Source: Rouxiella silvae (GTDB lineage Bacteria > Pseudomonadota > Gammaproteobacteria > Enterobacterales > Enterobacteriaceae). Taken from it: a DNA stretch of 64,000 nucleotides. The notes beneath the pieces were generated by a model. That model was not told the DNA's origin and did no database searches. It saw nothing but the letters and a program-made list of their open reading frames with translations. The DNA lies in contig NZ_MRWD01000002.1 in NCBI RefSeq assembly GCF_002093625.1, positions 1-64,000 of the forward strand, in the 5' to 3' direction. The translations under genes and the position numbers were made by a program. Of this stretch, positions 10,390-19,223 are shown in pieces; the first letter of the stretch is position 1, and every line of letters starts with the position of its first letter.

Positions 10390-11859
10390 TTATTTGACCT
10401 GTTTCGCTACGCTAGCTTTCGCCCCTACATTTTGCAGACTTGAATAAGCATGCAGAATGGCGTCAACTGCCGTTTGATTGGCGGGCAATGCGTCACCAAA
10501 TACACTTTTAAGCCCCAGCAGTGCCAGTACGCGCTCTTCACCGTCCGCAGTGGACTCAACGATTTCACGCAGCTTGGCCGCCATCGGATCTTTTATCTCA
10601 ATCGCCTGACCGGCGTCGTCAACGCCGCCAACGTAGCGCATCCAACCGGCAACGCCCAGCGCCAGGCAAGCAAAATCACCGCCGTGCTGCAGGTGCCAGC
10701 GCAAGGAGTCGAGCATACGCTGTGGCAGCTTTTGCGTGCCGTCCATCGCAATTTGCCAAGTGCGGTGTTTGAGCGACGGATTTCTGTAGCGCTCGATCAG
10801 GCTGTCGGCGTAGGTTGTCAGGTTAATGCCGGACACGCTCAGCGTTGGCGCCTGCTCTTCCAGCATCAGCTGATACGCCGCACGTCGATAGTTGTCATCC
10901 TCCATGCAGACATTAATAAATTGATAACCGGCCAGATAGCCGAGATAGGCCAGAAACGAGTGGCTGCCGTTTAACATGCGCAATTTCATTTGTTCAAACG
11001 GCAGTACGTCATCGACCAGCTGTGCGCCAACGGTTTCCCAGGCGGGACGGCCCGCCACGAAATTGTCTTCGATAACCCATTGAATAAAAGGCTCGCAGGC
11101 GATACCGCACGGGTCGTCAATGCCGCCTAATGCGCCGCTGATTTCAGTCTCATACTCTTCGGTGAGTGCGGGAACTATGCGGTCAACCATCGTACTTGGG
11201 AAAGTGACCGACTCGTGGATCCAAGCGGCTAATGCCGGATCTTTTGCCTGCGCCAGGCCGAGGATGGCGTTTTTGACCACGTGACCGTTTTCGGGGATGT
11301 TGTCGCAGGAAAGAATGCTGAAGCCAGGCAATCCACGCTGGTGGCGCAAACGCAGCGCTTCAACCAGCAGGCCTGGTGCGGTAGCCGGTGACGATCCGCC
11401 GTTAAGATCTTTCACAATATCGGGGTGCTGTAAATCGAGTTTGCCGCTAACCGGCTCAATGCAGTAGCCTTTTTCGGTGATCGTCAGTGAAACAATGGCC
11501 ACCTGTGGCTCTGCCAGTTTCGCAACAATAGCCTCGATGCCTTCAATTCTGCCGTGCATCGACTCACGCACCGCGCCAACGATAATGGCCTGATTTCCTG
11601 TCGCGCCTTTCTCCAGCACGCTAAACAGGTGGTCCTGTTCACGCAGCGCCCGAATCAAGTTATCGCGACCAAACAGCGAAATCTCGCAGATTCCCCAATC
11701 GCCTCCCTGTTGATTCAGTACGCGGTCGGTCATGAGCGCCTGATGGGCACGGTGAAAGGCACCAAAACCAATGTGCACGATGCGCGTTTTGAGCGCCTGA
11801 CGGTCGTATTGAGGTAGTTGAACTTCAGCGGGCAAAGCGCCAGTGGAAATCTTGTTCAT
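10390..11859 (-). CDS. yeiQ: Mannitol dehydrogenase family oxidoreductase YeiQ
   Basis: 489-residue NAD-dependent polyol/aldonate dehydrogenase of the long-chain mannitol dehydrogenase family (UxuB, UxaB and MtlD relatives). The Rossmann domain starts at RIVHIGFGAFHRAHQA. The family catalytic signature is clear as KLRMLNGSHSFLAYLGYLAG. It probably interconverts fructuronate-like ketoaldonates and mannonate-like aldonates, but the physiological substrate of YeiQ is not well established. Start at the ATG at 11859 with GGAG four bases upstream. Position between yeiR and efpL matches E. coli. The adjacent ExuR/UxuR-like gene suggests hexuronate control. Confidence 0.9.
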   Translation of the reverse strand: MNKISTGALPAEVQLPQYDRQALKTRIVHIGFGAFHRAHQALMTDRVLNQQGGDWGICEISLFGRDNLIRALREQDHLFSVLEKGATGNQAIIVGAVRESMHGRIEGIEAIVAKLAEPQVAIVSLTITEKGYCIEPVSGKLDLQHPDIVKDLNGGSSPATAPGLLVEALRLRHQRGLPGFSILSCDNIPENGHVVKNAILGLAQAKDPALAAWIHESVTFPSTMVDRIVPALTEEYETEISGALGGIDDPCGIACEPFIQWVIEDNFVAGRPAWETVGAQLVDDVLPFEQMKLRMLNGSHSFLAYLGYLAGYQFINVCMEDDNYRRAAYQLMLEEQAPTLSVSGINLTTYADSLIERYRNPSLKHRTWQIAMDGTQKLPQRMLDSLRWHLQHGGDFACLALGVAGWMRYVGGVDDAGQAIEIKDPMAAKLREIVESTADGEERVLALLGLKSVFGDALPANQTAVDAILHAYSSLQNVGAKASVAKQVK

Positions 11860-11890
11860 TTTGACTCCATCACATTCAAGCAAGAATAAA

Positions 11891-11903
11891 TTGGTCAGGC
11901 CAA
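11891..11903. promoter_or_regulatory. Possible UxuR-like operator upstream of yeiQ
   Basis: TTGG-TCAGG-CCAA lies 32 bases upstream of the yeiQ start. The arms match the ExuR/UxuR TTGG...CCAA pattern, but the spacer is five bases rather than four, so this is only a candidate target for the regulator at 9627. Confidence 0.3.
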
Positions 11904-12069
11904 AAGCACTCAGAGAACGATTTAATGGATTATTAACGTCGATATGAGCCGTTTAGTCATGCGCTCAGTGTAAAGTGATATGACAGCAATGAAAATTGGT
12001 AAGTCCAAATATTAGGCCGCATTTGTGAGGCGGATCAAAACTCTATCAAGGGCAATAAAATGGCAGGCG

Positions 12070-12097
12070 TAAAAAAAAGAGCGCCGTAGCGCCCTTT
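12070..12097 (-). terminator. Rho-independent terminator after efpL
   Basis: On the minus strand AAAGGGCGC-TAC-GGCGCTC is followed by eight T. It lies about 30 bases beyond the efpL stop codon. Confidence 0.85.
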
Positions 12098-12126
12098 ATG
12101 ACAACAGGTGAGGGCATTGCCCGGCC

Positions 12127-12696
12127 TTATGCGCGACCCATATAGCGATGTTCGGCAATATGAATTTGAATTTTGTCACCGGCACTCAGATATTCTGGCA
12201 CCTGAATGACCAGACCCGTGGTCATAGTCGCTGGCTTGTTGCGAGCACTGGCCGACGCACCTTTAATACCCGGTGCGGTTTCAACGATTTCCAGATCAAC
12301 CGTCTGCGGCATCTCAAGCGCCAGCAGCTGAGTGTCGAGCAGCAGTACTTGCATACCCGCCAGGCCACCTTCAGGAATGAACAGCAGCTCTTCTTCAATC
12401 TGAGATTTGTTGAAGGTATAAGGAGTGAAATCTTCGTCATCCATAAAGATGTACTCGTCACCGTCAACGTAGGAGAAGTTCACTCTGCGGCGGGTCAGCG
12501 TGACGGTATCGATGATATCGTCACCCTTGAAACGTTCTTCCACTTTCATCCCAGTACGTACGTCCGAGAAGCGCATTTTGTACAATGTACTTGCGCCACG
12601 TGCGCTTGGACTTTGAACATCGATATCTTTTACCAGCAGCAATTTACCGTCGTAATTTACAACGAAGCCGCGTTTAATTTCATTAGCACGTGCCAT
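12127..12696 (-). CDS. efpL: Elongation factor P-like protein EfpL (YeiP)
   Basis: 190-residue paralogue of EF-P that rescues ribosomes stalled at proline-rich and some other motifs. The three-domain EF-P fold is complete, from [13 protein letters not shown] to the C-terminal [14 protein letters not shown]. The loop that carries the modified lysine in EF-P has an arginine at its tip here (SPSARGAS, Arg33), as described for EfpL, so no lysyl modification is expected. I start at the ATG at 12696, since upstream residues of the longer frame are unconserved. Gene order yeiQ-efpL-yeiW is the E. coli order. Confidence 0.95.
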   Translation of the reverse strand: MARANEIKRGFVVNYDGKLLLVKDIDVQSPSARGASTLYKMRFSDVRTGMKVEERFKGDDIIDTVTLTRRRVNFSYVDGDEYIFMDDEDFTPYTFNKSQIEEELLFIPEGGLAGMQVLLLDTQLLALEMPQTVDLEIVETAPGIKGASASARNKPATMTTGLVIQVPEYLSAGDKIQIHIAEHRYMGRA

Positions 12697-12905
12697 AAAA
12701 ATAACCTGTTTGCAAAAAGTTTGGATAATGGGCGACACGTTACTCGCGCCGTTCATTTCAGGCAAGCAGATAGCGCAAAAAGAGTGATGAAAAGGGAGCC
12801 AAAAGGCGTAATTGGCGATTTAACTGGTGAGCATTTCACCGTACTGCTATTGTCTGCTGATAACAGAGTTTACATGCCAATTCGCAGCCCATAGGGGAGC
12901 TACCG

Positions 12906-13160
12906 ATGGACTGTCGATCAGACTGCGGTGCGTGCTGTATCGCGCCCTCAATTTCTAGCCCGATCCCGGGCATGCCAAACGGCAAACCCGCCAACACGCG
13001 CTGCGTTCAGCTTGCCGATAACTTTCAGTGCAAGATTTTTACTTCGCCGCTGCGACCGAGAGTTTGTGCCAGCCTGCAGGCGAGTCGAGAGATGTGCTTT
13101 ACACATCGAGAGGATGCGCTCACCTATCTGATCAAGCTTGAAGAAGAGACGGCACCTTAG
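12906..13160 (+). CDS. yeiW: YkgJ-family cysteine cluster protein YeiW
   Basis: 84-residue protein of the UPF0153/YkgJ family, proposed to bind zinc or iron through a Cys cluster. Cysteines are at 3, 7, 10 and 11 (CRSDCGACC), then 33, 42, 54 and 64. The length and position next to efpL match E. coli YeiW. AGGGGAG precedes the ATG. No signal peptide is visible. Its biochemical role is not known. Confidence 0.9.
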   Translation: MDCRSDCGACCIAPSISSPIPGMPNGKPANTRCVQLADNFQCKIFTSPLRPRVCASLQASREMCFTHREDALTYLIKLEEETAP

Positions 13161-13290
13161 AGCAAATCACGCGGAGTACATTTTCTCTTAACCCAAGCCG
13201 ACTTGGCGTGAACATTTCTTTGATGATTTTTTGACCCACCTCTACTTCATAAGAAAGTCATATCTCACTCTGCGAAACACAGGGGGAATA

Positions 13291-13306
13291 TGTGGTTTAG
13301 ATCACA
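13291..13306. promoter_or_regulatory. CRP-cAMP binding site upstream of the amino-sugar operon
   Basis: TGTGG-TTTAGA-TCACA matches the TGTGA-N6-TCACA consensus at nine of ten arm positions. It lies about 115 bases before the symporter start, a usual distance for class I or II activation, and fits glucose repression of the operon that follows. Confidence 0.75.
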
Positions 13307-13335
13307 TTTAAACCCTCTTTCGGCGTGCTAGGTTT

Positions 13336-13360
13336 AATTAGTCCTTAATTAGGATTAATT
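13336..13360. promoter_or_regulatory. Inverted-repeat operator, likely for the ROK regulator
   Basis: AATTAGTCC-TTAATTA-GGATTAATT is a 9-7-9 inverted repeat with one mismatch, about 60 bases before the symporter start and 30 bases downstream of the CRP site. AT-rich palindromes of about this length are typical of NagC/Mlc-type ROK repressors. The gene at 16944 encodes such a protein in the same operon. Confidence 0.6.
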
Positions 13361-13421
13361 ATGCAACCGGCAAGTTTTCCCGCCGGACTTCGACAATGCA
13401 GCTTTGCCTCCGGAGTTAACG

Positions 13422-14945
13422 ATGAACGGGATAGACTATTTTGTCATGGCGCTTTATGCGTTGATGATTGTAATGACCACGCTGTGGGCTATGCGTAAAG
13501 TAGGCAACACAGGGGATTTCTTTGCCGCTGGGGGGAAAATGCCCTGGTGGCTGTCGGGTATTTCACACCATATGTCGGGTTACAGCGCGGCAGTGTTTGT
13601 CGCCTATGCGGCGGTAGCCTATAAGTACGGATTGACCATTTACTTTTGGTGGGCGTTCCCCATTTCTATTGCGGTATTTATTGGCTCGGTTATCTTTGCG
13701 CCGCGTTGGGCACGCCTGCGAGTCCATATGAATATCGAATCGCCGATGGAGTATCTTGCAACCCGTTATAACGTGCCTACCCAGCAGATTCTGGCGTGGA
13801 GTGGCGTATTCCTTAAAACCTTTGACGTGGGCGCAAAATGGGCCGCCATCTCCATTATTATCAATGTGTTTACCGGACTTGATCCTCTAATAGGGATTGG
13901 CATCTCGGGCCTATTGTGTCTGTTTTATACCGTACTGGGCGGCCTGTGGGCCGATGCCTGTAATGATTTTGGTCAGTTTATCGTACAGTTTATTGCCGCG
14001 ATTGTGATGGTGGTGGCCGTCGCATTTCACCTCGGCGGCTTTAGCAATCTGCTGACTATTTGGGACAGGTTACCCGCAGGCCATACCGACATCGTTGCCG
14101 GTCCTTATTCAATGGGCTTTATTCTGGCTTATTTCGTTATTTACACGCTGAGTTACAACGGGGGGACGTGGAATCTGGCTCAGCGTTTTATTGCCTCACC
14201 GCGCGGTAAGGATGCTCGAAAGGCAGCACTGCTTTCTTCGGTGCTTTATCTTGTCTGGCCACTGATTTTATTTTATCCAATGTGGGCTGCACCGCTGCTG
14301 TTCCCGAACATTGCCGATCCTGCGCAGTCTTACTCCATTATGGCGATGCAGTTATTACCCAACGGCCTGATTGGGTTGGTGCTGGTGGCGATGTTTACGC
14401 ACACCTTATCCATGACCTCTTCGGACTCCAATGCGATAACTGCCGTGGTCACCCGTGATATTTTGCCAGTGCTGTTCCCGAAACAGTTTGGGCAGGGGCA
14501 ATCGTCGCTGCTGGTTGCCCGCATTATTGTGGTGTTATTCATTCTGACAACCCTGCTTATCGCCGTTAATGCCAGTCGTTTTGGAGGCGTACTGACGCTG
14601 CTGATCGTTTGGTTCGGCGGACTGGTGGGACCCATTTCTATCCCGATGCTGCTTGGCCTGCTGCCGTGGTTTCGCAAATGTGGGTCAGCTGCCGCCATCA
14701 CGTCATGGGCGGCCGGTGTATCCGCGTTCTTCCTAGTGAAATTTGTTATCTCTGACATGAGCACCACTCAGGTGGTCGCGATCCCTGTCTTGCTCTCACT
14801 GGCTGTTTTTACGATGGGGGGATTACTGCGCCGCACTCCGGTCAGTACTGAAGTCGATACATTGCTGAATGCACTGAACCAGGATCAAGTAGAGGACCTG
14901 CCTGTAGCAAAAACCAAACCCGCTTATCAAACTGAATCACGATAA
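13422..14945 (+). CDS. Sodium:solute symporter (SSS family), probable amino-sugar importer
   Basis: About 507-residue integral membrane protein of the SSS family, with roughly 13 hydrophobic helices. Diagnostic stretches are YFVMALYALMIV, the AAGGKMPWWLSGISHHMSGYSA block near residue 40, and GGLWADACNDFGQFIVQF near residue 180, the sodium-symporter signature region. I take the ATG at 13422, eight bases after GGAG. The genes behind it encode amino-sugar-phosphate enzymes, so the substrate is inferred to be an amino sugar or a derivative. However, SSS uptake does not phosphorylate the sugar and no dedicated kinase is seen, so the kinase must lie elsewhere or the pathway differs. Confidence 0.88.
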   Translation: MNGIDYFVMALYALMIVMTTLWAMRKVGNTGDFFAAGGKMPWWLSGISHHMSGYSAAVFVAYAAVAYKYGLTIYFWWAFPISIAVFIGSVIFAPRWARLRVHMNIESPMEYLATRYNVPTQQILAWSGVFLKTFDVGAKWAAISIIINVFTGLDPLIGIGISGLLCLFYTVLGGLWADACNDFGQFIVQFIAAIVMVVAVAFHLGGFSNLLTIWDRLPAGHTDIVAGPYSMGFILAYFVIYTLSYNGGTWNLAQRFIASPRGKDARKAALLSSVLYLVWPLILFYPMWAAPLLFPNIADPAQSYSIMAMQLLPNGLIGLVLVAMFTHTLSMTSSDSNAITAVVTRDILPVLFPKQFGQGQSSLLVARIIVVLFILTTLLIAVNASRFGGVLTLLIVWFGGLVGPISIPMLLGLLPWFRKCGSAAAITSWAAGVSAFFLVKFVISDMSTTQVVAIPVLLSLAVFTMGGLLRRTPVSTEVDTLLNALNQDQVEDLPVAKTKPAYQTESR

Positions 14946-14963
14946 ATTACAGTAGGTTAATAT

Positions 14964-15740
14964 ATGATATCACCACGTTATACGCGACGAGCCAATCGCC
15001 TGAATGTAGAAGTTTTTGGAACTCGACAGGAGATGGGGCAATCCGCTGCCGCCGATGCCGCTCAACATTTGCGGCAACGGTTGGCGCAGCAAAAAAAGGT
15101 GCGGATTATTTTTGCTGCCGCCCCGTCGCAAAACGAGTTTTTGGCGCATCTCGTCCAGGCAGACGATATCGACTGGGAACGGGTAGAGGCTTTTCATATG
15201 GATGAGTATGTCGGATTGCCCGCCACTTCTCCCGCTCTGTTCAGTCAGTATCTGACCGAGCATTTGTTCGATAAAGTCAGGCCGGGCGTCGTTCACAAGA
15301 TCCCGCCCTCAGGTGATCTCCAGCAGCTGTGCGCGCAATACGCCAACCTGCTGCAACAGGCACCGATAGACATGGTCTGCCTGGGGATTGGCGAGAATGG
15401 TCATTTGGCTTTTAACGATCCGCCGGTGGCTGATTTTAATGACGATAAGCTGATGAAAGTGGTCGAACTTGACGCGATATGTCGACAACAGCAAGTAAAC
15501 GACGGGTGTTTTGCAACGTTTGATGCCGTTCCGACGCACGCACTGACGCTAACGATTCCAACCCTGATGGCCGCGGGGCGTCTGTTTTGCATGGTGCCAG
15601 GAAAAAATAAGCACTGGGCGATTGCGCAAACGCTGACCGCGCCGCAGTCGGTTGCCTGTCCTGCCACGGTGTTACGCACGCATCCTTCCTGCACCCTTTA
15701 TACCGATATCGAGGGTTTTGGAGAGTTGGAGAATGCATAA
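14964..15740 (+). CDS. Glucosamine-6-phosphate deaminase/isomerase-like protein (NagB family)
   Basis: 258-residue member of the NagB/SugarP_isomerase family. The catalytic region EAFHMDEYVGLP (Asp80, Glu81) and the GIGENGHLAFNDP block with His147 are present. It is about eight residues shorter than E. coli NagB and diverges in the C-terminal part, so allosteric control by GlcNAc-6-phosphate should not be assumed. The likely reaction is conversion of an amino-sugar 6-phosphate to a ketose 6-phosphate plus ammonia. It starts 18 bases after the symporter and its last 8 bases overlap the deacetylase gene. Confidence 0.85.
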   Translation: MISPRYTRRANRLNVEVFGTRQEMGQSAAADAAQHLRQRLAQQKKVRIIFAAAPSQNEFLAHLVQADDIDWERVEAFHMDEYVGLPATSPALFSQYLTEHLFDKVRPGVVHKIPPSGDLQQLCAQYANLLQQAPIDMVCLGIGENGHLAFNDPPVADFNDDKLMKVVELDAICRQQQVNDGCFATFDAVPTHALTLTIPTLMAAGRLFCMVPGKNKHWAIAQTLTAPQSVACPATVLRTHPSCTLYTDIEGFGELENA

Positions 15741-16890
15741 GATAACCTTGCGTGGCAGGGATTACCGCAGTAAGCAGCCGATTGAAATCACCGCGCATCA
15801 AGGCGTTATCAGCCATATACACCCAATAGCTGAGGAAAAAAACCTGCTATTTATTGCGCCGGGGCTGGTGGACTTGCAGGTCAATGGCTTCGGTGGCGTT
15901 GACTTCAATACGTATCCTTTCGCCGAAGAGTCGGTCGAGCAGGTGACGCGGGCTATGTGGCAGCAGGGCGTAACGACCTTTTTGCCAACGGTTATTACCA
16001 ATGACGGACATGAAATTGAACAGATGGTGGTAACGCTGGCGCGCGCCTGTCAGCAGTTTCCGGCTGTTGAACAATCTGTTGCCGGTATTCATCTTGAAGG
16101 GCCTTTTTTATCGTCGCAGGAGGGTCCGCGAGGCGCACATGCGCTTGCCCATATTAAAGCCCCTGATTGGGCGTTGTTTCAGCAGTGGCAGAAAGCCGCT
16201 CAGGGGCGTGTTCGTTTAATTACGCTGTCCCCGGAATGGCCGCAGGCGGATGATTTTATTCGCCAGTGCGTCGCCGATAACATCGTGGTATCCATTGGGC
16301 ATACGGCCGCCAGCGCCGCGCAAATCGCTTCGGCTGTTGAGGCGGGGGCGCGAATGTCCACGCATCTTGGCAACGGTACGCATCTGACATTGCCTCGCCA
16401 TCCCAACTATATTTGGGAGCAGTTGGCGCAGGACGACCTCTGGTGCGCAATGATTGCCGATGGGGAACATTTACCACTGTCGGTGCTGAAAGTTTTTATC
16501 CGTGCCAAAAATGGGCGCGCGATGCTGGTCAGTGATGTCACCAGCCACGCCGGTATGCCGCCGGGTTGTTATCATTCGCACATCGGCGGTGAGGTGGTAT
16601 TAAGTGCCGAAGGCAGGCTGTCGATGGCAAACAATCCCGCGCTGCTGGCTGGATCGGTGCAGGGGCTATTGCACGGCGTCAATACACTGGTTAAAAACGC
16701 GATTGTTCCCTTGGCGGAGGCGATTGATATGGCTTCAATTCGTCCGGCATTAAGCCTGAATCTGCCCGTTCAACAGGGGCTTGCAGTCGGTGCACCGTTG
16801 GATGCCATTATGTTACGGTCAGGGGAGGGGAATACGCTTCAACTGGTGGCAACCTACAAACAAGGGGCTGAAGTCTGGCGCGGTGAATAG
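15733..16890 (+). CDS. N-acetylglucosamine-6-phosphate deacetylase-like protein (NagA family)
   Basis: 385-residue amidohydrolase of the NagA family. Visible active-site blocks: LVDLQVNGFGGVDF near residue 48, GIHLEGPFLS (metal-binding Glu), SIGHTAA (His), MSTHLGNGTHL (His), and VSDVTSHAGMPPG (catalytic Asp). It removes the acetyl group of an N-acetyl-amino-sugar 6-phosphate in the cytoplasm, feeding the NagB-like enzyme. The ATG at 15733 overlaps the end of the preceding gene (ATGCATAA), showing tight coupling; the longer upstream frame lies inside that gene and is rejected. Confidence 0.88.
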   Translation: MHKITLRGRDYRSKQPIEITAHQGVISHIHPIAEEKNLLFIAPGLVDLQVNGFGGVDFNTYPFAEESVEQVTRAMWQQGVTTFLPTVITNDGHEIEQMVVTLARACQQFPAVEQSVAGIHLEGPFLSSQEGPRGAHALAHIKAPDWALFQQWQKAAQGRVRLITLSPEWPQADDFIRQCVADNIVVSIGHTAASAAQIASAVEAGARMSTHLGNGTHLTLPRHPNYIWEQLAQDDLWCAMIADGEHLPLSVLKVFIRAKNGRAMLVSDVTSHAGMPPGCYHSHIGGEVVLSAEGRLSMANNPALLAGSVQGLLHGVNTLVKNAIVPLAEAIDMASIRPALSLNLPVQQGLAVGAPLDAIMLRSGEGNTLQLVATYKQGAEVWRGE

Positions 16891-16943
16891 TTTGACCTGC
16901 GGATCCGGTGTCATGTAATAATGCAATGCTAAGGCAAAGAGCG

Positions 16944-18095
16944 ATGGAAAGTCATGACATGAAAGACCCAGGCAAAGGACCCGCGCTGCTGCGCCAGTAT
17001 AATGAAAAACGTGTGTTGGCCTATCTCCGCCAGCAGAAAATCAGTTCTCGTCTGGATATTTCACGCGCGCTGGCGTTAAGCAAAAACACTATTTCCCTGA
17101 TAGTTGATGACCTGCTTGCGCTGGGCTATGTGGAAGAGCAGGGCGTGGTACAAACTAACAGCATCGGACGACCTAAAATTCACGTGGCGCTGAAACCCTC
17201 GGCAATTAAAGCCGCCGGTATCATGATTGAACGTCACCGCCTGCACTGGATGGTTTGTGATTTTTTCTCGCAAATCATCGATGAAAAAACCCTTACGCTT
17301 GATACGTCTAATCCTCAGGCCGTACTGAGCGAAATAATGCACCACTGTCGGCAGTTGCTTCTGGACTGGCCGGACTTGGTAGGTATTGGGGTGGGTTTCC
17401 CCGGCATTATTGACCAGCAGCAGGGTATTTTGCACATCTCATCGCACCTTGGTTGGGGAGAAGTCAGCCTGCTTCCTTTGTTAACCTGTGCTGGCTCGGT
17501 TCCGGTGAGCGTTTGGAACAATGTGAAGGCGGCGGCGCTTATTGCCCGCGAGGGCGAAATAGCCAGTGAGCATGCTGCCTGCTTTTATTTGCGCATTGGC
17601 GAGGGCATCGGTGGCGCGCTACTGACTGAACACGGGGTTTATTCCGGGGGCAGTTGGACGGCGGGCGAGGTGGGTCATCTCTCTGTCTTACCTGAAGGGC
17701 CGCTGTGTTCATGCGGACAGCCGGGGTGTCTGGAATCGCTGATTGGTCTTTCGGCGATTAACCGCCAGTTGGAACAGCGCCAGCCGGGATTAAGCTGGGA
17801 CACGCGTCAGCAATCTGCAGAGATTGTCGATGAGGTAATGGCGGCATCAGGCCGCCTGTTAGGCAAGGCGCTTAGCCAGATAGTGCACTTGGTCAACCCG
17901 AAGACATTACTGATTGATTGTCCGTATAATATTCATCCTTCATTCGTCGACAATACTCTGTCGGCGACACGGCAATTTACGCTAACTTTTCCCTTTAGCC
18001 GTACGCAGATTACCTTTGTGGCAGAAAGGCTTAATCCTGCTCAGGGTTTGGCGTTGGCGATGCTACAGCGTTTCGAACAGGTATCTCTGACTTAA
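16944..18095 (+). CDS. ROK-family transcriptional regulator (NagC/Mlc-like)
   Basis: About 384-residue repressor: N-terminal winged helix (about residues 15-75; ISSRLDISRALALSKNTIS) followed by a ROK sugar-binding domain. The zinc motif CSCGQPGCLE, the preceding GEVGHLSV with its His ligand, and the GIGVGFPGIID block are present. As last gene of the amino-sugar operon it is the obvious local regulator, probably released by an amino-sugar phosphate. I chose the ATG at 16944, with AAGG upstream; starts at 16954/16959 are also possible and differ only by a few residues. Confidence 0.85.
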   Translation: MESHDMKDPGKGPALLRQYNEKRVLAYLRQQKISSRLDISRALALSKNTISLIVDDLLALGYVEEQGVVQTNSIGRPKIHVALKPSAIKAAGIMIERHRLHWMVCDFFSQIIDEKTLTLDTSNPQAVLSEIMHHCRQLLLDWPDLVGIGVGFPGIIDQQQGILHISSHLGWGEVSLLPLLTCAGSVPVSVWNNVKAAALIAREGEIASEHAACFYLRIGEGIGGALLTEHGVYSGGSWTAGEVGHLSVLPEGPLCSCGQPGCLESLIGLSAINRQLEQRQPGLSWDTRQQSAEIVDEVMAASGRLLGKALSQIVHLVNPKTLLIDCPYNIHPSFVDNTLSATRQFTLTFPFSRTQITFVAERLNPAQGLALAMLQRFEQVSLT

Positions 18096-18153
18096 CTTAC
18101 CTAAGGTCTACCTCCTCCTCCGACGTTGACCGGCAGAGGAGAAGGGCGGGTAA

Positions 18154-19161
18154 TTATTTACGCGCGTCTAACAGTTGTTGTGCGTTTTCTGTCGTCACTG
18201 TGGTCCACGGGATGAAGTAGTGTTTTTGTGTACCGCCGTCCCACTGCAAATCTTTTGCATACTGCTTCCAGATGTCAGACTGCGGCTGATAACTGCTGCC
18301 TTTCACCGCACGCAGCGCGACGTCGATAGCACCCTGCATTTGCGCTTTGGCATCTTGCAGAATGGACACCATTTCGCCAGCCTGTACCGCATGAATAGCA
18401 TCAGAAACGCCGTCCACTCCGGCAATCGCGAAATCTTTCACATTCAGACCCGCACCTTTAATCGCTTCAATGGCGCCCAGTGCCATTTCATCGTTCTGAC
18501 CAATCACACCGTTGATTTTACCACGGTGTTTTTGCAACCAGTTTTCCATTAACGGTTGTGCCTCAGCACGTGACCAGTTAGCCGTTTTACGCTCAAGCAC
18601 GGTGACCTGACCTGGGCCACATTCGGCGATGGCTTTATCATTACCTTTGCCACGCTGAATCTCGCCGCTGCCGCCTTTCGGACCTTCGAGGATAACAACA
18701 TTCACTTTATGCGTTTTGCAGTCGAGTCTATCCAGCACGGATTTGGCTTCCAGATAGCCGCCAAGCTCATCATTTGAGACGACTTCGGACGTCATGGCAT
18801 CGGTGTGAAGACGGGCGTTGGTCACTACCACCGGGATTTTGGCATCGTTGGCGTTAGTGACGATATCAACGTTCGCTTCGTAATCCAGCGGATTGACGAT
18901 AATCGCATCGGCCCGAGTTTGTATGGCAGTGGCGGCCTGATCGTTCTGAACTGACGCATCGTAGCGCCCATCGTAGAAAGTCAGCACGGCTTCGCCGCTT
19001 TTGACCGCCGGATGCTCTTTGGCATATCTTTCCATCAGTTGCACAAATTCGGCTTTGTTACCGTACATCAGTACCGCAATTTTTATCGGTGCCGCTTGAG
19101 CGACCGCCATGCTTCCTATCATCATTGCCGAGGCGAGCAATGCAATTTTTGTCATTTTCAT
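18154..19161 (-). CDS. Sugar ABC transporter periplasmic binding protein (RbsB-like)
   Basis: 335-residue substrate-binding protein of the Peripla_BP_4 type. A signal peptide occupies about residues 1-24, with a likely cut after AQA. Two Rossmann-like lobes are evident (IKIAVLMYGNKAEF near the start; INGVIGQNDEMALGAIEAIKGAG; FAIAGVDGVSDA). It is the last gene of a minus-strand operon encoding a polyol dehydrogenase, a xylulokinase-type kinase, an ATPase and a permease, so the ligand is probably a pentitol or pentose such as xylitol, D-arabitol or D-lyxose. Good AGGAG site before the ATG. Confidence 0.88.
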   Translation of the reverse strand: MKMTKIALLASAMMIGSMAVAQAAPIKIAVLMYGNKAEFVQLMERYAKEHPAVKSGEAVLTFYDGRYDASVQNDQAATAIQTRADAIIVNPLDYEANVDIVTNANDAKIPVVVTNARLHTDAMTSEVVSNDELGGYLEAKSVLDRLDCKTHKVNVVILEGPKGGSGEIQRGKGNDKAIAECGPGQVTVLERKTANWSRAEAQPLMENWLQKHRGKINGVIGQNDEMALGAIEAIKGAGLNVKDFAIAGVDGVSDAIHAVQAGEMVSILQDAKAQMQGAIDVALRAVKGSSYQPQSDIWKQYAKDLQWDGGTQKHYFIPWTTVTTENAQQLLDARK

Positions 19162-19187
19162 TATGTTCTCCTGGTAGGGTAGTTTTA

Positions 19188-19223
19188 GGTTTATTAATCG
19201 CGCTTGGGTTTATTAATCGCGCT
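19188..19223. repeat. 17-bp tandem duplication at the permease stop codon
   Basis: GGTTTATTAATCGCGCT occurs at 19188-19204 and again at 19207-19223, exact copies with a period of 19. The second copy contains the permease stop codon. It looks like a recent local slippage duplication; it leaves both neighbouring genes intact. Confidence 0.85.
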
